From Liopterus haemorrhoidalis (Eukaryota > Arthropoda > Insecta > Coleoptera > Dytiscidae), in NCBI GenBank assembly GCA_963971575.1, contig OZ020618.1:3722501-3786500 (forward strand): a DNA stretch of 64,000 nt, written 5' to 3'. The notes under the pieces were generated by a model. It did not search any database, was not told the origin of the DNA, and saw only the letters and a program-made list of their open reading frames with translations. The first letter of the stretch is position 1. Each line of letters starts with the position of its first letter. A program made the translations under genes and the position numbers. Positions 30,081 to 41,420 of this stretch are shown here, piece after piece.

Positions 30081-31640
30081 ATGGAAGAAAATATAATAAA
30101 TGACCAAAATTTAATTTTCGAAACAGACTGGTATATATTTAATGAAAATGATGTAGATAACCCTGAAACAAATTTAGAAACAGACATCAAAAAAGATCAA
30201 AATGAAGCTGAAGAAGAGGTCAATTTGGATAGCATTGAAATAACACAAAACAGTGAAATATTACAAAACAATTTGCAAGAATTACAAGTGGGTAACTACG
30301 AGGGAAGCAGAGAGTTGCTTCCCTATAATGGAAATTTGGAAGAAATTTATAAATTTGAAGATAATATTACTGTCTATGAACCAGTCTTTGACACAAACCT
30401 AGATGAATTCTTTTTTCTTCTAACCTCAGTAAGCGTAGGTACATTTTTCATCACAATATGTGGTCTGTCACTTATGTTTATCAACCAGAGTAGTTTAATA
30501 AAGCAATTAAACCACGAAGAAAACATAACTTGCATAGAACCACACCAATACCCAAACCAGACCAACCAGTGGTGCGATATCTGTCAACCTCTCGACGAAG
30601 AAGAGATTATCAACAAATACTGCACCGGTAAATACAGAAAAACTATGTTTAAAAACAGATATAGAAAACACAAAAGTACAGACAGACAAACCAAACGTAT
30701 GACCAGAGATTGTAAGTGTGCAAAAACAAAAAAACCCAAAACAGAAGATAAAGAAATAGCACGAAGAATAATGGAAGATGATGATGCTCAAGATGAACAG
30801 TTCAGAATGCTTCAAAGACAAATTGAAGAACAGAAAAACGCCTACAATACTCTAAAAAATAATTACGAGAAACAAACCAACGAACTAACAACACTAAAAG
30901 ACAAATACTCAGACCATAACCTAAATAAAAGATGTATAAAACTAATGTTAAAGGAAATAATGGATATCAATAATGAACTGAAAGATGCAAAATATATAGA
31001 ACAACAAATACAAGAAGTAGAAAATCAGAAAAAGACTTTAAGTACTGAAAGTGATAAAACAGTAGATAAAGAGAAAGCTAAAACGTATTTAAGAGAACAT
31101 ATACAGAAACTAAAAGTAGAAAATGAGGAAATATCTAACTTAATAAAAGAAAAACAAAGAAAACTATTTCATCTTAGTAAATATATCTCACGTCAAAAGA
31201 GTTATTTAAACTATAAAAAAGAAATAGTAAATCTTTTTCAAAAAAGGTTAAAAATATTAGAAGACAAACCTTCAAATACAACATCAGTAGATATTCCTTT
31301 AAAATTCTTAGACACCGACACTCAAAAATGTATGAGTCATGAAATGTTAGAAGACATAATAAACAACAAAAGAAACAACACTAATATTTGCCTATGTGAA
31401 GAGTTAGAAGACCCCGTTAATATAACTCAAACAGATATAAACTCCTTAGAGTTAAATAGTATCACAAAGAAAACATCCAAAATGGCCAATAAATCCAAAC
31501 CGTATATTGCAAAATGGGATGATAAAACAATTTGGTATTCAAGAAAATTAAATGATGAAGAACATAAAATGGTACAGAATTTTTATCCAAAGTGTAATCC
31601 AAAAAAAGGGTGGAATAAAAATAGAAAATATAGCCACTAA
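30081..31640 (+). CDS. Intact intronless ORF, 519 aa, unknown family (TM + basic + coiled coil)
   Basis: The longest frame in the window, uninterrupted from ATG to TAA. I do not recognise it. Residues 1-109 are acidic and Asn/Glu-rich. Residues 110-134 are a hydrophobic span (FFFLLTSVSVGTFFITICGL...) that would suit one membrane helix. 151-181 hold four Cys (C151, C165-x2-C168, C181). 184-225 are strongly basic (RKTMFKNRYRKHKS, KRMTRDCKCAKTKK). About 228-395 have coiled-coil spacing (QRQIEEQKNAYNTLKNNYEK and on). The tail ends NPKKGWNKNRKYSH. An AATAAA lies about 20 bases after the stop. Flanks are MITE-type ends (29862, 35308) and a family A copy starts 82 bases downstream. It could be a retrocopy, a cargo gene or an orphan gene nested in the BCL11 intron. 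No transposase, RT or protease motif was seen. Confidence 0.6.
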   Translation: MEENIINDQNLIFETDWYIFNENDVDNPETNLETDIKKDQNEAEEEVNLDSIEITQNSEILQNNLQELQVGNYEGSRELLPYNGNLEEIYKFEDNITVYEPVFDTNLDEFFFLLTSVSVGTFFITICGLSLMFINQSSLIKQLNHEENITCIEPHQYPNQTNQWCDICQPLDEEEIINKYCTGKYRKTMFKNRYRKHKSTDRQTKRMTRDCKCAKTKKPKTEDKEIARRIMEDDDAQDEQFRMLQRQIEEQKNAYNTLKNNYEKQTNELTTLKDKYSDHNLNKRCIKLMLKEIMDINNELKDAKYIEQQIQEVENQKKTLSTESDKTVDKEKAKTYLREHIQKLKVENEEISNLIKEKQRKLFHLSKYISRQKSYLNYKKEIVNLFQKRLKILEDKPSNTTSVDIPLKFLDTDTQKCMSHEMLEDIINNKRNNTNICLCEELEDPVNITQTDINSLELNSITKKTSKMANKSKPYIAKWDDKTIWYSRKLNDEEHKMVQNFYPKCNPKKGWNKNRKYSH

Positions 31641-31662
31641 TTTGTATACAATATTATAAATT

Positions 31663-31668
31663 AATAAA
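31663..31668 (+). terminator. Possible poly(A) signal of the 519-aa ORF
   Basis: AATAAA in 'aaattaataaatattt', about 20 bases past the stop codon. In this AT-rich context the hexamer is expected often by chance. Confidence 0.35.
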
Positions 31669-31721
31669 TATTTAAAATGGAAATATTTAAGCAAAATTTG
31701 TCATACTTTGTTGCTTTTCTT

Positions 31722-32300
31722 TTTAGGGTTTTGTAGATATGACCATTTTCTCGTCTGTCTGTCTGTACGTCTGTCTGTCTGGCTGTCTGTCTGTCTATCT
31801 GTCTGTTTGTCTGTCTGTCTGTTCGCAAAAAATTGTAGTTAAACGGCTAAACCTAGAGAGTTGAAATTTGGCATGCTTATACAACTCTTTGACCCTACAT
31901 AGAAAAAATACTAAAATATCTAAAAAGCATATCACCATAAAAATATAAACAAATATGTGCTCATGTAAAAAAAATATTTTTTAAAAATTCTGAGTAGGGT
32001 ATCAAATGAAAGCCTTTAGTACGTGGATTAACGATAAAAATTTTATTTTTGCAAAATAAATTATTTTGATGCGATTTTTGGCAAAATTGATTTGCAAAAA
32101 AAATATTGTTCCACACCCTGTAGCCCAGGGTGTGTGCCCATAACTAAAAATCTGAAAAAAATCGAAGTAATGTACATTGCTGTGAACCGGAATAGTACAA
32201 CAGGAATTTTTTATCAAATTATGTTTTCGGAAAATAACGCAATTTTTGTGTTTTTGGGTTGAAGATGTACAAAAGTTATAGTTATGTAACACACTATACT
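31722..32300 (-). mobile_element. Family A repeat, copy truncated
   Basis: Minus-strand right half. It starts TAGGGTTTTGTAGATATGAC, followed by a (GTCT)n tract at 31755-31822, the 'gagttgaaatttggcatgc' block and the 'gtgaaccggaatagtacaac' block. It ends near 32300 before the tRNA-like core. Confidence 0.75.
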
Positions 32301-33049
32301 AGCAGGCGTGTATTTCCTTCTTTCTTGGGGGGAGGTCAGGCCCTTGGATGCGCCACTGTTGCAGTATATGGATCAAAAAGTATCCTCCCGAATATTTTAT
32401 CTACCAGCCGCTACTGCATTTAAGTGAGGCTTTTGATTGTTTTGTTTAGCAAAAGCCCACTTCAAACCTTAAAAGAAGAGCTCATGACAACTTATAAAAA
32501 TGAAAATTCCAGTTAGTTCCGCTTAAACGTTTGAAATAGCCTATATTAATGTTAAAAAACTTTTGACAATTCTCAATAATTCAATTTTGAAATATAAACT
32601 AAAGCTAAACTTAAAATCTATTTGTTTAAATAATAATTCATATTGTTTTTTCATATCTAAATAATGATATTTTTTATAGTTATACGGAGCAATCTTAACA
32701 AACGTCTTTTTTTGCGCTCTTTTTTTCTTTCGACAAAAAAATAATTGATCTTTCTCGGGGAACAAAAGAGCACGTCTCACGCGTTTTATTTTTCCGATAA
32801 TGACATATTGAATCGAAAACATTGAGTCTGTGTAGTAATATGATAAATATCCAATTACGAACGTGAGTGAAATTCAGGCGTTAGTGAAGCGTCGAAGTCT
32901 ACGTCGGGACGTTACCGTACAACGTATACAACAGTTTTCAAAATGGTAATTTAGCAGATGAACGATGCTGAAACAGCTTTTATTGCGGAAATTAAACAAT
33001 TTTGGTATCTGTCTAGAATCATTCTGTACATTATCTCTTCTTTCAATCT
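32301..33049. other. Spacer with a solo MITE end
   Basis: Contains the eroded CAGTCTGTTCC-family end at 32508-32538 (TTAGTTCCGCTTAAACGTTT). No gene. Confidence 0.4.
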
Positions 33050-33660
33050 GCGCCAATTTACATACCCTGATAAACGGATATACACACAGAAAAGGCGTGT
33101 TAAAACATTGCCATGAATAACCAGAGGCGGAACAGAAATATTCAACATTACAATTTGATAAAGAAAATAATACAAACGATCTTAAAACTCCCCGAAATCT
33201 CGCATTCGCGTTTCCAGATGTTGATAACTCTAGTTGACTCGCTGTAAACTAGAACGCGTTACTGATACCCTTTACAATCGTTTATGGACGGTCTTCGTCC
33301 AAGTACAGTGTTTGTCGACTTTAGGTCCAAGCTTGAGAATCTGGAAAGAAATGATTTAGAGAATGAAAAAGAGTACTACAAACAGGAAATTTGGAGCGCT
33401 TGCAACCGATTACCGGACACTTTTAGCTCTGAAAAATTTTGCGATAGCTTTATTCACATTTTTTCATCTATGTACTTTTGTGAGACCTTATTCTCAGCGT
33501 TAAGTAATATTAGAACCAACAAAAGAAACCGACTGACGGATGAAGTTAGTAGCGCTTGCTTGGGCTTGAAGTGCCCGAAGTACCAAACTTCAATACCGAA
33601 CATGCAGATCAGTAACAAATGCCTTTTAACAAATAAATATATCAAAAATATAACTTTTTT
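33050..33660 (+). pseudogene. hAT transposase C-terminal relic
   Basis: The frame at 33284-33660 shows MYFCETLFSALSNIRTNKRN followed by RLTDEVSSACLGLKCPKY. This is the C-terminal hAT dimerisation motif (usual form 'Y-CE-LFS-M--IKSK-RSRLTDEHL-ACL'). It is preceded by a looser stretch (WSACNRLPDTFSSEKFCDSF). Upstream, 33060-33280, codes on another frame for 'HRKGVLKHC' and FAFPDVDNSS, with stops and frame changes. No BED finger or catalytic residues, so it is dead. Its own ends are not found. Confidence 0.75.
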
Positions 33661-34240
33661 TTTACTAGGGCTGCAAATATCACAAAATTATGGATATTTT
33701 TAGACGTGACACGGTACCAGATATAAGCTAGGTTTCTTCCGAATTTTGACACACCGAGTTCAAAAGGTTCGCCATCACTGTCGTAGAATGTTTTTTATTC
33801 TTCCCCCTGGTGAAATGATTCGAGTACGGCCCTGTATGAAATACGTATTCTGAATAATCATCCATCAGTTGATAATTTGGCTGCAGTTCAAGTTCCATTT
33901 ACGCGAGTTTTTGCTTGTTTTGTAAAGAGAGATGAAATCTAAGAGAATTGCATTTTGTATTAAGTGAGGATTAGAGAAATTTAATTTGTGGCGAAGCACT
34001 GCATTTGTTACTATTACACTTCCCTTCCTGTTTTGCTAGCACAATGTTTTGTGCTCAAAGATGTTTTGTTAACTACCAGAATATTTCTGTACAACATTAA
34101 CATACTTTATGTGCCAAAGGAATTAAACGAAAATGCAGAAAAAGACAGAAATTTGGAATAGTTTCGAATAAAAACAGATTTAAATGATGAGAGAGAAAAT
34201 GTTAAATATCTCGAAATGAAGAACACCCATAGGGTGTTCT
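33661..34240. other. Spacer, nothing recognised
   Basis: AT-rich, no supported feature. Confidence 0.4.
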
Positions 34241-34300
34241 TCTAACACTTTTTAAATCTAATTACTCTTAAATGTAACACTTATATAAAAATACTTTGAA

Positions 34301-34850
34301 TTAGAAATAATAAAAATAAATATATGCAGATATTAAAAAGGCAAACTGGTGGACGAGAGCCAATGAATTCCTGGGCAGTTTTATAACATTGTCGGAATTA
34401 AACTGTTTTCCTATTAAAAAGTAGTCCAAATTGCGGAAGAAGTGGTAGTCAGTGGGGGCTAGGTCTGGTGAGTATGGAGAATGATGAAGAAGTTCCAACT
34501 CCAATTCCTGTAGTTTTGCCACAATCAATTGTGCAGTTGTGGTCTAGCAATAAGATAGGAGTCGATCTGATGACCAGTCTAGGCTGTTTTTCTTTAAGTT
34601 GTTGCATCATTTCGTCCAGTTGGTTGCAGTATATTTCTGTGATCGATAAGCCAGTTTTTTTTTTTTTTTTCGTTAGGTTTTAACTTACCTCTACGAAATT
34701 TGGCGAACCAATTTGATATTGTCTGCTGCGTAGTAACACTAGAGCCAAATACACTATTAATGATTCGCGCGGTCTGCGATGCCGTAGTTCCACGTAAGAA
34801 CTCATACTTCATAATAGTGCGAATTTCCATCATTCCATTTTCAACAAAAT
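34301..34850 (-). pseudogene. Mariner transposase relic, internally deleted
   Basis: Minus strand: an N-terminal piece, MMEIRTIMKYEFLRGTTASQ, ARIINSVFGSSVTTQQTISN and WFAKFRRG (HTH), then after a frame break the C-terminal piece IVAKLQELELELLHHSPYSP, DLAPTDYHFF, with the third catalytic Asp intact. The middle, including the first two Asp, is missing and an A/T run breaks the frame near 34670. Confidence 0.82.
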
Positions 34851-37680
34851 TAATTTTGTAAAATTTTTGTAAAACTTTTGTAAAATTTTTGTAAATGTAA
34901 CTTGACTTAAGTTTCTGTATATCTTATTACAATTAACTTCAATAAAGAATTATTATTATTATTAATTAAAAAAAAAAGTTTTTGATATTTTTTAGAGCAA
35001 ACAATAAACAGGCAAGATGTGTAACTTTCCAACAAAAAAAAAAAAAACAGAATGGTAAAATATTAAGCCAATGTCAAATAATAAGCTGTTAAATTTGGCA
35101 ATATAATTAACTACAAATTTCATCCTTGACGACCTGACATATTTAGTTAATATAATGCAATTTTAAAGTATAAATAAGATTTTAAATTCAGTTTTTTTTT
35201 TTATTAAAAATGTCCCAGCGTCACCCTGTCTCACCCGCCACTGATTAAACTGTAAAAGTTACTAGATTTGAAAAGCTAGTTCCTCTTAAACCAAAGAAAC
35301 TATTGTTGTTCTTTTAGGAAAGTTTCGTGAAAATTGTATTCTCTAAATTTTTAAATATCCATGGTAACATTGTGTGTTAGGTGTTGCATAAATGCTGCAT
35401 CTCAGCGTATCATATTCAGCTATTAGCGTAGTTATTTAAGCTCCCCGGTAAAAAGATTGTGTAATATAATTAGCAAAGTCCGTAGCTGCTTATTATTTCC
35501 AGTTGAATATACAAAAGGATCTATTTATCAAAATTAACATCATTAAATGGCCTGGTGCGGTGAAAAATTACAGCTGAAATTTAATCAACATTAATTGGGC
35601 CCTTGGGTCTTGTCAGAGATAATTTCACTAACATTCTAAAGGTTATAAATCTAATCTTTCTTACTAATGTGCTGTAATTAAGTTAGACTTCTTTCCCTAT
35701 CGTATTTTCGGGGCACAATGATGCGTGAAATACATATTAGATAATCGTTTATTCATTGCGAGTCTTCCTATTAAATATTTACCGTAAAACGTGACACAAA
35801 TTTTAACTTACATGAAATTGCATTGGTTTTGTTCCTGGGAAAATTATTGGAAGGTGCTGCCACCAACAGTCTACTTAAAATACCTTGGCACGGGATCGTG
35901 TTACATGTTAAAGGTTGGCGGTACCACCAAAAACCAATGTCACAAAATCTCTAGAATTACAACTAAATTCTCAATTATGGATTCTGTGCAATAGTTTTTA
36001 ACCTACAATTTAAGTGTTTTAGTCTTGTTGCGACCACTTGAGTCGCAAAACTATTCAAAATTACCGCTTTTGGTAATTTTTATGAATTCTTAATTTTCAT
36101 ATACAATTCTAGCGTTAATTGTATGAACCTCTAGAATCTTGTATAATTCTGTCTGAGACGGGGACTACTCGATTGTCTTTCATCGAGAACAGACGTCTTT
36201 TGAGTTTTTTTGCATAATATCTAATATACTGTGCTTCGAGTTTACCAAGACGAGGCTGCGAGTTATTTGGTAAACTAGAATTTGCGCTTGACCACATTCG
36301 GGATCTACGTTTTTTACAAGGAAAAAACCTTCGTTTTGGATCGCGTCAAGAAGATTTTTTTTTTATATTTTTACCAAAAAGATATCTATCTAAAGTTCTC
36401 AAGTAGCTTCTATTTGGAACTACCAAATATCCAGACGAGAACCAGGAGAACCTAGACCACTCCAGAAGTTGGGCCAGTAATCAACCGACATCGGCGATTC
36501 CACCAGGATATTGTAGAGTCCGATTGTGGATAACTGAAGCCAACTTCTGTATCTGTATTCCACGCTAAGTATTTTTTCGTATTTTCATACGGAACGCGTG
36601 AGTACACATTTCAATTCATATTTTTTCATTGTATTTTGACGCGCCGCACAGTTCAGTACCTGTGCGTGCGCACATTGTTAATTTTGCCACTTGTTAATTT
36701 AGATTCTGTAAATTGTAAATTGAATATTAATTTGTGTATAGTTTCTCACCCCAATGTATTTGGTTGTGTCGGAGAGAAACATATATTTGTAAAACTTTCA
36801 TCACCCGTCTACCAGGTGATCCATTATTTCTACTAATTTCCGCTACATTTTCCCCAATTAATTTTTTGTTTGTTATAAAAATTATTCAAAATAATTTGTG
36901 TTACTCAGAGCAGTTCTACGATATCAACGGCTGATTAGGGATTTAAGAGGACAGAATTGTGTTATTACTCCTCCAGAACCACTGTGTGGGCCCCTTCGAA
37001 TACCTCTACTCCCAGGGAAAACCAAACCACATGTAATAAGTCTCCAAGCATAACCCCTTGGAGTGAAATACGTCTGAACCCTGCCTGTCCCTTTTTTTGT
37101 TTGTGTGTATAACTCTGCTCTGAAGTAACGCGCCCCCTTTTTTCAACGATTTACCTGCAATTCCGCTGCAGGTTAAATCCGCACATCACAAATTTCTCAG
37201 CAGGACCGTTTATTGGTCACCATGTGTGGCGGGTCCTACGATCTTAGTCGTAGACCTATGTGACGCCGCGACGCTTGCGTCTCTCCTACGAAACCAGCGC
37301 AACGGGCGCCACAAGTCTTATTATTATTTTATTATTTTTTTTCTACGACATTTGAGAAATTTATTTTTATAATCATATTTTCAAATATCTAATTTTGATC
37401 CTTGTAATTTAGTTCCGCCTAAAGTTTTGGAATTATAACTTGTTATTAGATATATCGATTAAATCAAGAGTATTCTTATTATTTAATACTCCAATAAAGC
37501 TACAAGAAAACAGCGACTGGGAACAAAAATCACACCGTTCATAACTTTGTATAAAAAACTTATATCGAATAATAATTACTCACTGTCATGAAATTACAGT
37601 GACATAGAGCTGCCATTAACATGTCCAAGAAATTTTTCCAAGAAAATTGCATTTTTTTGGTACTTTTTTTTAAATTTCTT
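34851..37680. other. Unassigned, includes a GC-richer leader-like block
   Basis: A solo MITE end lies at 35262-35308. 36440-37315 is less AT-rich and holds no long ORF. 37223-37313 is bounded by TGTGGCG and CGCCACA. Read on the minus strand, TGGCGCCC at 37306-37313 resembles the primer-binding site of Gypsy-type LTR elements, but no LTR pair or gag/pol frame was found. The rest is featureless. Confidence 0.35.
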
Positions 37681-37795
37681 TTGCTAATTCAGCAATTAGC
37701 CAGGACAATTTTTATTTTTGCAAATTCCATGCTTAAACGGGATTCGAACCCGAAACCTTAGCAACGCAGACCACTACGCTACGCCAGTTGGCTAC
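37681..37795 (-). mobile_element. tRNA-derived SINE, copy 3
   Basis: Minus-strand head GGCGTAGCGTAGTGGTC..., box B GGGTTCGAATCC (well preserved), tail 'ttgtcctggctaattgctg'. Confidence 0.8.
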
Positions 37796-37972
37796 AATAC
37801 ATTTATATTCATTATAATTAATTATAATTGTGTACTGTAATAACTGTTATATTTATAATAATTATGGAGGAATAAGCTTATAATTTTTGGGCTGTATAAA
37901 AACGGCTGCTTGCCAGCCAATCACGAGTATAGATTTTTATGCAAAAAAATTAAACGCTCCTCCTAGATTAAA

Positions 37973-38605
37973 AAATCAGCTGTGGCTACCACAGGACCGA
38001 CCGTCATCGTAAAGTACTCGTATAAAATACATTCTAGCAGCAGAGTAGAAATAACTTGGTCTAATATTTTCTAGCAGAGATATTATTTGTCATGACCATG
38101 GAAACGTTACATAAAACTATGAAAAAATTGAGACTTAAAAATTTTACAAAAATTTGTCGAAATTTTTCGTTTTATCAAAAAACGTCTCAAATAAAAGTTA
38201 TTACTTATTGTATTTATAGCAACTTTTGTTGAATTATTTTTTTCGAAATATTTTTCTGTTGCTAAATATTCGCAAAAATCTTAAAATCGACACGAGTAAA
38301 CTCCCATTTCTAGTCTATCGATTTTTACCAAAAGTTGATCAACTTGTGTCATTGATGTCAAAAGCTTAAATATGCAGTTTCATAAAAATCCTTTCAGCCT
38401 AATTTGCTCTGCACGTGTACACAGACGGACAGACAGACAGACGGACAGACAGACAGACAGACGGACAGACAGACAGACTGACAGACATCATGCTAAAAAT
38501 AGTCAAAACGTTATGTAGGGACCTCAATTCGTGGAGATCCATTGAAATCTCGAAATGTCAAAATCGGTATGATCACAATACCTCCCTTATATATGTTGGC
38601 GGTCG
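37973..38605 (-). mobile_element. Family B repeat, copy 2 (nearly complete)
   Basis: Outer ends AAAAAATCAGCTGTGGCTAC then CACAGGACCGACCGTCATC at the left, and TTGGCGGTCGGTAAAAA at the right, giving short inverted ends CCGACCG/CGGTCGG. Contains a (CAGA/CGGA)n tract at 38420-38482. About 633 bp, no coding capacity. Confidence 0.78.
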
Positions 38606-39489
38606 GTAAAAATGACTATGACAGGCTTTGAATTTTATTTTTGTCTATGCTATTTATTGTTTTTGATGGATCTTTCATGTCTGACAGTTTGAACTTATAA
38701 TCTAACTTTCGAAAAATATTGTTATCAATTAAAAAGGATTTGGTTGGGTGAATTTTGAGTTTCATCAAAGCATACTTAAAAAAATATCTTAACCAAATCT
38801 AACAAATGTGTTAACGACATCATGTTAGTGCATTACCATTTCAGTCTTTTTTATCCACTATCATCATCTACCTCTTTTACCAGTATTCTTTGCTAGATTT
38901 TATTTTTCCTTAGGCAGTTAATAAAACCTTCACCACAGTTTCAATAAATCTTTTCTTATGTAGAATTATAATTTTCTAACATTTTTCTTCACACCCATTT
39001 ACATATTTTCCCCACACACACATAACAAAAAAAAAACTGCAGTGCTAACCTATATTCAAGGCGGTATAAAATAAATTCTAACAATATCTCATCCCTCGCA
39101 CGTGTGCGTGCATGCGAAGATATCAGTTTTCAAACACTGACTTCAGTGGTAATTACCATGATTTAAGCAGGTGGGGTTGTAACGTTATTTGATCTTAGTT
39201 TCTTTGTTCGTATTTGACAGAGGGGTGCGGTCTTGTGAGTTAACATGCACGCGTGTACTGTCAGGGCGCTTTTAACTTTTAATAGACAACAGTGACATCT
39301 ACACAATTAGATAGAACATGACTGCTTTCAACTGAATTATATAAATCAATATTCCACTACTGAGAAATCTTTAAATATTCATCTGCTTTAACAAAGAAAA
39401 TTCAACCATCTATTTTATAGATTACTTTCAAATTTATTAAATTTTTTAAAAAGTATCAAACAGAAATAAATTGAAAAAGCAACACTAGG
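38606..39489. other. Spacer, nothing recognised
   Basis: AT-rich; no supported feature. Confidence 0.4.
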
Positions 39490-40030
39490 TTCAAGTATGG
39501 AATGACCGCCTCCACCAGTTTGGTCTCCAACTTAATATCAAGAAAACAGTGTATATGGAAACAAACCCAACTGCCGGAATAATCCAAATCAATGGAGAGA
39601 ATCTTTCGAAGACGAACAGTTTTTGTTATTTAGGCTCCAGAATACAAAGCGATGGGAATATCTCTGATGAAGTGCGAGCACGAGTAAACTCAGCTTGGTT
39701 AATATGGAAAGAAGTCACAGGCATTCTTTTCGACAAACGTATGCCCCTATTCCTTTCAAACAAGTTTCTTACCAACCCGTAGAACAGGCTGGTTTTCGGA
39801 GTGGTTATAGTACCAATGACCAACTTTTAGTCATAAAAATTCTTATAGAAAAAGCTGTAGAGTACAATAGGCCATTAGTACTAACGTTTATAGACTTTGA
39901 AAAAGCGTTCGATTCGGTGGAAAAGTGGTCATAAAAGCAATGCAACAAATCAGAATAGCTTACGTAAAACTCGAATAAAATTGTGATAGAACGCTGTGTT
40001 CGACAAGGTGATCCGATTTCTCCCAAATTA
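39490..40030 (+). pseudogene. Scrambled LINE reverse-transcriptase fragments
   Basis: 39490-39770 encodes the region after the catalytic box: WNDRLHQFGLQLNIKKTVYM, INGENLSKTNSFCYLGSRIQ, SDEVRARVNSAW. It is followed directly by an earlier part of RT, QPVEQAGFRSGYSTNDQLLV then FIDFEKAFDSVEKW (motif A with the Asp), and at 40000 'VRQGDPISPKLL' with a frameshift. The order is inverted relative to an intact RT (motif A should come first), so pieces of two copies or a rearrangement are joined here. Confidence 0.78.
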
Positions 40031-40084
40031 TTGGCATATTTCAAAAGTAATTCACAGAAAAAAACGCGTATTTTAGACAAATTA

Positions 40085-40495
40085 AAGTGACAGCCTCTGT
40101 TCTAACAAGATGGCGAATTTTGATCAAAATTGTGTTGAATTACAAGGAAAAAGTTCCAAATTTACTTAAAACACTACTACCAAATAGTCCAGATTTTAAT
40201 CTGGGTCTTGGCTATTTCAATTCTATACAATCCTTACACATACAGCTTCACCGATATAACCGACGAACTGATGAATGCGTACAAAATGTATTTAATGCAT
40301 TTAACATACAAACCCTTGATAATGTTTTTCTAACATTACAAACTTGTCTAGAAGCAACCATATTAGCAGAATGAGGGAATTGCTATAAGATTCCGCACAT
40401 TAATAAGGTAAAACTTCATCGTAAGGGACGATTACAAACATTTTCATGTTCCATACAAGCTATGGAGACAACCACGTCCTTGTTAAATTAATTTT
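40085..40495 (+). pseudogene. Plant-type (Lemi/Stowaway-like) mariner transposase C-terminal relic
   Basis: The frame 40087-40374 reads LLPNSPDFNLGLGYFNSIQS, then NAFNIQTLDNVFLTLQTCLE and, after a stop, NCYKIPHINKVKLHRKGRLQ. The family form is 'PNSPDLNVLDLGFF-AIQSLQ ... LN-VFLTLQ-CM' with a DD39D triad. Here the third catalytic Asp (…VLDLGFF) is Gly (NLGLGYF), so it is inactive even before truncation. Confidence 0.7.
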
Positions 40496-40578
40496 TTTTG
40501 TATTATTCTTTGTTTTACTAGATATTTGTAACTATTTCATAATTAAAATCATTCTAATTAATTAAAATTGTAAATGTA

Positions 40579-40987
40579 CAGTCTGTTCCAAACGGTTAGG
40601 CGGAACTAAATGGGAATTTCGTTCTTTTAGGTTGTCACGAGAAGGGACCTTGTTTGGGTTATTTCATTTTTCACGTTGGAATGTCAAAATTTAAAATTCC
40701 AACAATGAAACCATGGAAACGAATGACATATGTCAAAATTAAATTATTTGTTTTTGCATATTTTAATGACAAAAAAATAAATAAATGGGCAATTTGTATT
40801 AAGAATGACACAAAAAATCAAAATATAAAGAAAATTACATTTTAAAATGATATTAACCTTAATCAAAAAATGTTTATTGTAAGTATGATTTACAAAGCTT
40901 AAACTAAACGGCCGAAAAGCACGATTTAAACGATGAAAGTAACTAGATTGCAAAATCTAGTTCCGCCAAACCGTTTGGAACAGACTT
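40579..40987 (+). mobile_element. TA-flanked MITE (CAGTCTGTTCC family), copy 2
   Basis: 409 bp, starts CAGTCTGTTCCAAACGGTTA, ends CCGTTTGGAACAGACTT, TA on both sides. Nearly identical to the copy at 62104-62511, which implies recent activity. Confidence 0.92.
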
Positions 40988-41059
40988 TATATCATATTTT
41001 TGGACAAGAAAAAATCAAAATGTATACAATTTTTTCAGACGAAGAGATTATATTTTATT

Positions 41060-41150
41060 AAATTATTGAGCTATAAGGCAGATTAAGATTCGTTGCAAAT
41101 ATTGATGTATAATTTCTTATTTTATTTCGGTTTGTTAGTTTTGTGCAAGA
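41060..41150. repeat. Fragment of the TTAA-MITE family
   Basis: Matches the right arm of the element at 13112-13872 ('attcg.tgcaaat.ttgat.tat', 'tttatttc.g.tt.ttagttttgt'). It served as target for the next hAT MITE. Confidence 0.6.
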
Positions 41151-41314
41151 CAGTGGCGAATTAAGTTGCTTGGGGGTCCTGGGCGGTAAAATTAAAATGG
41201 ACACTCTATTATTTTAAATAGAATGGAAATATTTGTATATAGGCTTCAGTAGGCCCCCCGGCTTCGTAGGCCTCGGGCAGCCGCCCAGTTCGCCCACCGC
41301 TTAATTTTCCTCTG
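41151..41314. mobile_element. hAT-type MITE, copy 2 (reverse)
   Basis: Starts CAGTGGCGAATTAAGTTGC and ends TTAATTTTCCTCTG, with flanking GTGCAAGA/ATGCAAGA (8 bp, one mismatch). Reverse-oriented copy of the element at 5331-5491. Confidence 0.85.
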
Positions 41315-41366
41315 ATGCAAGAAACTTACAATCTGTGAAGGTTATACGTACTGTTAAGTATTTTTT

Positions 41367-41420
41367 GGTGGCGGTCAGTTTTGTAGTGGCCACACTGATA
41401 TTTTTTATGGGGTTATGACA
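41367..41420 (-). mobile_element. Family B right-end fragment
   Basis: 'ggtggcggtcagttttgtagtggccacactgat' matches the family B end at 54940-54975. Confidence 0.6.

Noticed and set aside
30374..30821. Minus-strand ORFs opposite the 519-aa frame
   Set aside because: They are shorter shadows with no motif; composition and length favour the + strand frame.
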